From positions 4,278,001 through 4,342,000 of the forward strand of contig NZ_CP170094.1 in NCBI RefSeq assembly GCF_042180575.1: a DNA stretch of 64,000 nucleotides, written 5' to 3'. Position 1 is the stretch's first letter. Each line of letters starts with the position of its first letter. This DNA is from Bernardetia sp042180575 (GTDB lineage Bacteria > Bacteroidota > Bacteroidia > Cytophagales > Bernardetiaceae). The notes below the pieces were generated by a model. That model worked only from the letters and a program-made list of their open reading frames with translations, ran no database searches and had not been told where the DNA came from. The translations under genes were made by a program, and so were the position numbers. Shown in pieces: positions 59,116 through 64,000 of the stretch.

Positions 59116-62100
59116 TTATTCAATAATAATTTGTTTAGAATAAAATGAATTATTTTGATTAAAACGAATCATATACATTCCACTTGGCTGTTTTTGAAGG
59201 TTTATTTTGAACTCTTGACTTCCTTTTTCAAGCGTTTTTGTATAAACCCTTCTACCAATTCCATCAAAAATAGTGATTTTTATATCTTCTAAGACAGCTT
59301 TTTCAAAATGAATATTGAAAGTTCCATTACTTGGGTTTGGGTAAATTTTGAATAAATCATTTTTCAAATCTTCTTCACCTGTAATAACTGGAGTTTTGGG
59401 AACAGAGAAATAAACTGTTCTAGTTTGGATTAAACACCCATTTTGATTTGTGATTTTGGCAGAATAATTACCATTTACTGTTGGGCTAATTTCAAAAGTA
59501 GAACCTAAATCAGTTTTTAGTTCTTCTTCAAAATACCAATCAACACTTACAATATCATTTTGAGAACCGTTTATATCTTCTAAGAAAAGAGATTTTTCAT
59601 CTTCACTTAGTCTCAAATAAACTGGAAGAACTTCAAAACGATTAATGGCTATTTCATTTGATATTGAATAACAAGCATTACTTTGATTGGAAGCTGCACG
59701 AACAAAATACTTTCCTTGTATAGAAGTAGAAACTGCACTTCCTGTTTTTGCTATCTTTCTACCATTTCTAAACCACTCATAAATAACATCATTCTGTGGA
59801 TTTTGAATAGAAAGTATTACTTCTATATTTGGACAAATATTGCTTTCAGCTACCTCCAAAATAGGATTTTGAGGAGTGTTTGTTACTGTTACCTCAATTT
59901 CTGTACTTGACTGACAAGTATTTTCATTTGTTACTTGGAGTCTATAGACTCCAGACTGTGTAACCTCTTGGCTTTTGCTATTACCAATAATTTCATTGTT
60001 TAGTAACCATTCGTAACTCATATTTTGTCCTGCTGAAATAGCATTGAGTATTCCGTTCTCACAGAAAATTATGCCATTTTTTTCTTGTATTTTGGCAACA
60101 GGATTCTGGTTTAGTTTTACAGTTACCTTATTAGAGATAATACTACAAACTCCTTTTTGTACAATCACTTGGTAGTATCCTTGGCTAGTTGCACTGATAG
60201 TTTGTGCTGTCAGTTCTGTTTTATTTCCGTTCAGATACCAAACATAAGTTGCGTTTTCTACTTCTTGAGCAGTTAGTTCAATAGAGTTTTCGCAGCTTGT
60301 TTGCAGATTTCCTCCCATTATTTTGGCTTCAAAAGTAGGTTGGGCTTCTACCAAAATAGGTATTCTTTCACTTTCTTTTTCACTCCTTCCAACAACAGAA
60401 ACATAAAATGTAGTTTGCTGAGAAATAGAAGGCAATTCAAAATCAGAATCATCACTTTCTACCAATAAATTTCCATCTGTTTGTTGGTCATAAACTCTAT
60501 AAATCGTTCCTGATGGAGCAGTGATTTTTAGTGTAGCTTTTCCTTCTCCACAAACTGTAGAAACTGAAATTACGCTAGGTATTTCTGGGAATGTCCACTC
60601 ATTATCAGCTACAGGAGCTGAAAGTTTTGTCTCTCCAACTCTTTCATTTATAGAAACTAAACTAAAAGAATAAAAAGTATCAGGGTTCAAATCTATTGCT
60701 TCATAACTTGATGCATTACTTGGTAGAGTTGCAATCAGAACATTGTTTTGAAAAAGTCTGTATGAAGTTATATTCTGTGTAATCGGTTGCCATTCAAGAT
60801 TAATCTGTGTTGTACTGATAGCTGTTGCCACAAGGTTAATAGGCGTAGCAGGTGTTGGTAAAGGTGGAGTAGGAACTACCTTTTTTCCTTGCACCATAAA
60901 TTCATATACTACATCATCACAATCATTATTATTTATCGTAATTGTAGCTGTTTGTACTAGATAGGTAGTTGGAGTAAAAGTAACATCAAATGTTTCTGTT
61001 GCTCCTGCTGCTATTGTTGTCGGAATATTAGATACTACAAACTCGGCATTATCACTTGTAATTGAAGCTATAGATATTACTTCGCTTCCTGTATTAGACA
61101 GTACATAGGTTTTGGTGTTATCTGTAATTACATTTCCAAAATCTGTGTCGTCTGCTGTATTTGGTGTAATATCTCCATTTACGATACTAACAGAGTTGCC
61201 AATAACATCAATTTCCCTTGTAGGATTAACCGTTACTGTGAATGATTCTGTTGTAGTATTTCCTGCTGCATCAGTTACTACGAAAGTATTTGTAGTAACA
61301 CCAATAGGAAATGCAGAGCCTGAAGATAATCCTGCCGTTTGGTTGTTAGTGGCTATCTCACAATTATCGTTTACTGAGATGAAATAGTTTACCACTGCTG
61401 TACAACTTGCTGCATCAACAGGAATTGTTATATCAGTAGGAAGAGTAAGACTTGGAACTTGAGTATCAGCTAATTTTGTCCCACTAACTATAAAAGTATA
61501 AGGGTTTTCATTACTATCATTATTAGCAATAGAAATTGTGGCTGTCTGTGTACCTGTGTTGGTTGGTGTATAAGTAATATCAAATATCAGACTTCCATTT
61601 GCAAGAATTGAATTTGCTGTTGGTTGTGTGCTAACATCAAAATCAGATGATCCTGAAATAGCTACTAACGGTGTTCCTGTCAAGTTTAATGTTCCTGTAC
61701 CTGTGTTTTGTATAGTAAATCTATGTGTAACTATTGAACAACCTGTACCAAAATCTGTACTATTACCTGTACTGACAAATGTAGCTCCATTTAGAATATC
61801 ATTGCCATTTCCTTGAAGGTTTATTTCTGGAGGACTTATATTTGTTCCTTGTACGGAAAAATAATAATCTCTCTCATCACAATCGTTATTATTGATGGTA
61901 ATTGTTGCAGTTCTGGTTCCTGTCCCACTTGGAGTGAAAGTAACATCAAATGTAGTCGTGGTATTTCCAGCAATAGTAGTATTATTTGTAAAATTACTTA
62001 CTGCAAAATCTGTTGCATTTGTTCCTGTTACATTAATGGAAGAAATAGTTAAGCTAGAGTTTGTTACTGTGTTCTGAATAGTATAAGTAATGGTTCTGCT

Positions 62101-64000
62101 TGTTGTTACATTTCCAAAATCTGTATTATCAGCAATACTTGGGGTAACATCACCAGAAACAATAGAAGTAGCATTTCCTTGTACGTTTATTTCAGCTATA
62201 TTGCTTGGCGCAGTACCACTAACACCATTTGAAGAGCCGTCGATCCAGTTTGAAGAAGCTCCTGTCAGAGCAAAATTAGTGAGCGTTCCATCATTATTGT
62301 TGCTTGTCAAGTCATTCAAGGTCGTAACTGTTGTATTATTTCCTCCTGCAACCCCTTGGTTAAAGTTGTAATAAGCGAGTAAACCTGTTTCATTTCCAAC
62401 TAGTTCATTATTTATATTCGCATTAATTTCTGAACAACTACGAGCTACATTCCAAATACGAACTTCGTCTAAAGCACCACTAAGTCTTCTATTACCACTT
62501 CCTAAATGACCTAAATAATAATAAACGTTATTGTTTATAGAGGTTGTTGATGCAGTGCTTCCAACTAAAACACCATCGAAGTAAAGTAAGAGTTGTGTAT
62601 TGGTTTTAACAGCAGCTATGTGATGCCACTGATTATCAATATAATTTACTCCTGTTGTAGTAACCTCATCTCCTCCTAAATCTGCAGCTGGAACACGTTG
62701 TCCAAATCGTAATTCTCCTCCTCTCCCAAAACCAAGAAAACTATAACTTTGAAGACTACCAGCAGCATCTGTTCCATCTAATAACATAGTATTAGGTGTA
62801 TCTGCCTTAAACCACATTTCATAAGTATATGCTGAGGTAACAGGAATAAAACCAATATCAACATAGTCATCAACTCCATCTAAACTTAAGGCATTGTTAT
62901 TTGAAGCTATATCCCCTGTACCTTGTACAGCAAAATCAAAAGCAGCTTCATCAGGGTCATTACTATTAATAGTAATCGTTGCAGTACGCAACCCAGCAGC
63001 AGAAGGTGTAAATATAAGATCCATGCGAATGCCTAACCCTCCTGGTAGAATAGTTACTGGAAATGATATACCTAACGAGAAGTCAGAGCTATTTGCACCA
63101 CTCACATTGATAGATGAAATATCTAAATCTGCTGTTCCTGTGTTTTCAATAATGTAGGTTACTCTTCTACTTGTTGTTACACTACCAAAATCTGTATTGT
63201 CTGTTGTGCTTGGAGTCATATCTCCATCAGCAATATCATTACCATTACCTTGGACATTAATATTCGCATTTGCAGCACACAAAAGAGCATCTCCTGTAAT
63301 TGTCCAATTATTAGGAGCAGAAGTAAGAGTATTTCTTTCAGTTACTGCCGTACAGTAAGTTAAGGCAGTAGCTCCTAAAGTTACATTAGGTCGTAGAGTC
63401 TGTCCAGCCCAGTCTATGAGTGTAGCATCATAGTTAGTTGTATTTAATCCTGAGTTATTAAGCATGTCTGGCATATCCACAACACTAGATATATCCCATC
63501 CTCCAATATCTTGATTGAAAGCCGTTGCACCTAAAAACATAGCAGACATATCTGTAACATTACCTGTATTCCACCCTCCAATATCTTGATTGAAAGCTAT
63601 TGCATTACTAAACATCCCAAACATATATATAACATTACTTGTATTCCACCCACCAATATCTTGATTAAAAGCCGTTGCACCCAAAAACATCTCAGACATA
63701 TATATAACATTACTTGTATTCCATCCTCCAATATCTTGATTGAAAGCTATTGCACCTTCAAATATAGCATGCATACCTGTAACATTGCTTGTATTCCACC
63801 CTCCAATATCTTGATTGAAAGCCCTTGCACCTTGAAACAAAACAGGCATACTTGTAACATTGCTTGTATTCCACCCTCCAATATCTTGATTGAAAGCTCT
63901 TGCACCTCGAAACAAACCATACATACTTGTAACATTACTTGTATTCCACCCTCCAATGTCTTGATTGAAAGCCTGTGCAGCACTAAACATCTCAGTCATT
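59116..64000 (-). CDS. Giant T9SS-exported surface protein with BspA-type repeats (N-terminus beyond the window)
   Basis: At least 1627 residues visible. From the N-terminal side: seven BspA/DUF285-like repeats of 25 residues (AFNQDIGGWNTSNVTSM type), a choice-of-anchor-D/Hydin-like domain (DFGSVTTSRRVTYIIENTGT), a LamG-like domain (NALSLDGVDDYVDIG), two more anchor-D repeats, a HYR-like domain (VTDAAGNTTTESFTVTV), another anchor-D, an FN3 domain (STTQINLEWQPI), Ig/PKD-like domains with paired Cys, and a type A T9SS sorting domain (KIYPNPSNGTFNIHFEKAVL) at the C-terminus. It is probably a secreted adhesin. Upstream coding continues past position 64000. Confidence 0.85.
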   Translation of the reverse strand, partial: MTEMFSAAQAFNQDIGGWNTSNVTSMYGLFRGARAFNQDIGGWNTSNVTSMPVLFQGARAFNQDIGGWNTSNVTGMHAIFEGAIAFNQDIGGWNTSNVIYMSEMFLGATAFNQDIGGWNTSNVIYMFGMFSNAIAFNQDIGGWNTGNVTDMSAMFLGATAFNQDIGGWDISSVVDMPDMLNNSGLNTTNYDATLIDWAGQTLRPNVTLGATALTYCTAVTERNTLTSAPNNWTITGDALLCAANANINVQGNGNDIADGDMTPSTTDNTDFGSVTTSRRVTYIIENTGTADLDISSINVSGANSSDFSLGISFPVTILPGGLGIRMDLIFTPSAAGLRTATITINSNDPDEAAFDFAVQGTGDIASNNNALSLDGVDDYVDIGFIPVTSAYTYEMWFKADTPNTMLLDGTDAAGSLQSYSFLGFGRGGELRFGQRVPAADLGGDEVTTTGVNYIDNQWHHIAAVKTNTQLLLYFDGVLVGSTASTTSINNNVYYYLGHLGSGNRRLSGALDEVRIWNVARSCSEINANINNELVGNETGLLAYYNFNQGVAGGNNTTVTTLNDLTSNNNDGTLTNFALTGASSNWIDGSSNGVSGTAPSNIAEINVQGNATSIVSGDVTPSIADNTDFGNVTTSRTITYTIQNTVTNSSLTISSINVTGTNATDFAVSNFTNNTTIAGNTTTTFDVTFTPSGTGTRTATITINNNDCDERDYYFSVQGTNISPPEINLQGNGNDILNGATFVSTGNSTDFGTGCSIVTHRFTIQNTGTGTLNLTGTPLVAISGSSDFDVSTQPTANSILANGSLIFDITYTPTNTGTQTATISIANNDSNENPYTFIVSGTKLADTQVPSLTLPTDITIPVDAASCTAVVNYFISVNDNCEIATNNQTAGLSSGSAFPIGVTTNTFVVTDAAGNTTTESFTVTVNPTREIDVIGNSVSIVNGDITPNTADDTDFGNVITDNTKTYVLSNTGSEVISIASITSDNAEFVVSNIPTTIAAGATETFDVTFTPTTYLVQTATITINNNDCDDVVYEFMVQGKKVVPTPPLPTPATPINLVATAISTTQINLEWQPITQNITSYRLFQNNVLIATLPSNASSYEAIDLNPDTFYSFSLVSINERVGETKLSAPVADNEWTFPEIPSVISVSTVCGEGKATLKITAPSGTIYRVYDQQTDGNLLVESDDSDFELPSISQQTTFYVSVVGRSEKESERIPILVEAQPTFEAKIMGGNLQTSCENSIELTAQEVENATYVWYLNGNKTELTAQTISATSQGYYQVIVQKGVCSIISNKVTVKLNQNPVAKIQEKNGIIFCENGILNAISAGQNMSYEWLLNNEIIGNSKSQEVTQSGVYRLQVTNENTCQSSTEIEVTVTNTPQNPILEVAESNICPNIEVILSIQNPQNDVIYEWFRNGRKIAKTGSAVSTSIQGKYFVRAASNQSNACYSISNEIAINRFEVLPVYLRLSEDEKSLFLEDINGSQNDIVSVDWYFEEELKTDLGSTFEISPTVNGNYSAKITNQNGCLIQTRTVYFSVPKTPVITGEEDLKNDLFKIYPNPSNGTFNIHFEKAVLEDIKITIFDGIGRRVYTKTLEKGSQEFKINLQKQPSGMYMIRFNQNNSFYSKQIIIE
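63478..64000 (-). repeat. 75-bp tandem repeats encoding the BspA units
   Basis: Seven units of about 75 bp, each encoding a variant of NQDIGGWNTSNV. The nucleotide sequence is nearly the same in all units, so copy number could change by slippage. More units probably lie beyond the window. Confidence 0.75.

Noticed and set aside
61112..63157. Several plus-strand frames opposite the giant surface protein
   Set aside because: They are complements of Thr/Val-rich repeats and have no independent support.

Overview
The window looks like a low-GC member of the Bacteroidota, most likely a Cytophagia-type gliding or marine bacterium. Three things suggest this: two proteins end in type IX secretion (T9SS) C-terminal sorting domains, several promoters match the Bacteroidota TTTG...TAnnTTTG pattern, and there are many SpII lipoproteins together with Reg_prop/SpoIIE-type regulators. 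I cannot name the species from sequence alone.

Layout. (1) 1-9.9 kb is accessory DNA. A tightly packed minus-strand cluster (1-4261) encodes small single-span membrane proteins, a YkuD-like H...SxGC protein, a peptidoglycan-binding-like protein and unknowns, and resembles a virus or mobile-element structural module. It is broken at about 4.4 kb by a truncated zinc-ribbon/PD-(D/E)XK endonuclease gene, an IS4-family element (5054-6261) and a truncated RHS/SpvB-like gene. More unknown minus-strand genes follow (7782-9696), ending in an N-terminally truncated winged-helix gene. (2) 10-17 kb holds an ALDH7-type aldehyde dehydrogenase, a class II fic gene split by an IS630 element and preceded by tandem operator-like repeats, a second identical IS4 copy (14938-16145), and an IS110 remnant with a possible bridge-RNA region. 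(3) 17-22.5 kb is core: birA, rsfS, ftsH, hflX. (4) 22.6-27.2 kb is a tandem array of four paralogous lipoproteins. Each pair is separated by a copy of the tail of the adjacent metzincin/T9SS protease gene, and the protease gene is itself frameshifted. (5) 27.6-36 kb has a TetR regulator and SDR pair, a SpoIIE phosphatase, an EEP-family lipoprotein, a GT2 glycosyltransferase, an ECF sigma factor and a small lipoprotein. (6) 35.9-37.4 kb is a cytochrome c maturation operon (ccmC, ccmD-like, ccmE with a CxxxY motif). (7) 38-51 kb contains a DUF2795-like protein, hemE, an MBL hydrolase, a giant Reg_prop/GAF/SpoIIE protein, a HAD hydrolase, a DUF885 protein, an uncharacterised protein and lipoproteins, a macro-domain protein and a stalk-domain alpha/beta hydrolase. 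(8) 52.5-64 kb has rlmN, a SUKH protein, YceI, DinB, an ATP-grasp protein, a small lipoprotein, a degenerate receiver/Hpt protein and a giant T9SS surface protein with BspA repeats that runs off the window.

How it fits together. The core part is mostly single-gene or two-gene transcription units separated by clear hairpin terminators and by short extragenic palindromes belonging to at least four families. Haem-related functions cluster (ccmCDE, hemE). Two SpoIIE-type phosphatases and a PAS/pseudo-receiver/Hpt protein suggest partner-switching and phosphorelay signalling. The most unusual regions are the broken virus-like cluster, the IS110 flank, the lipoprotein/protease-tail array and the interrupted Fic locus. 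No tRNA, rRNA or CRISPR array was seen.
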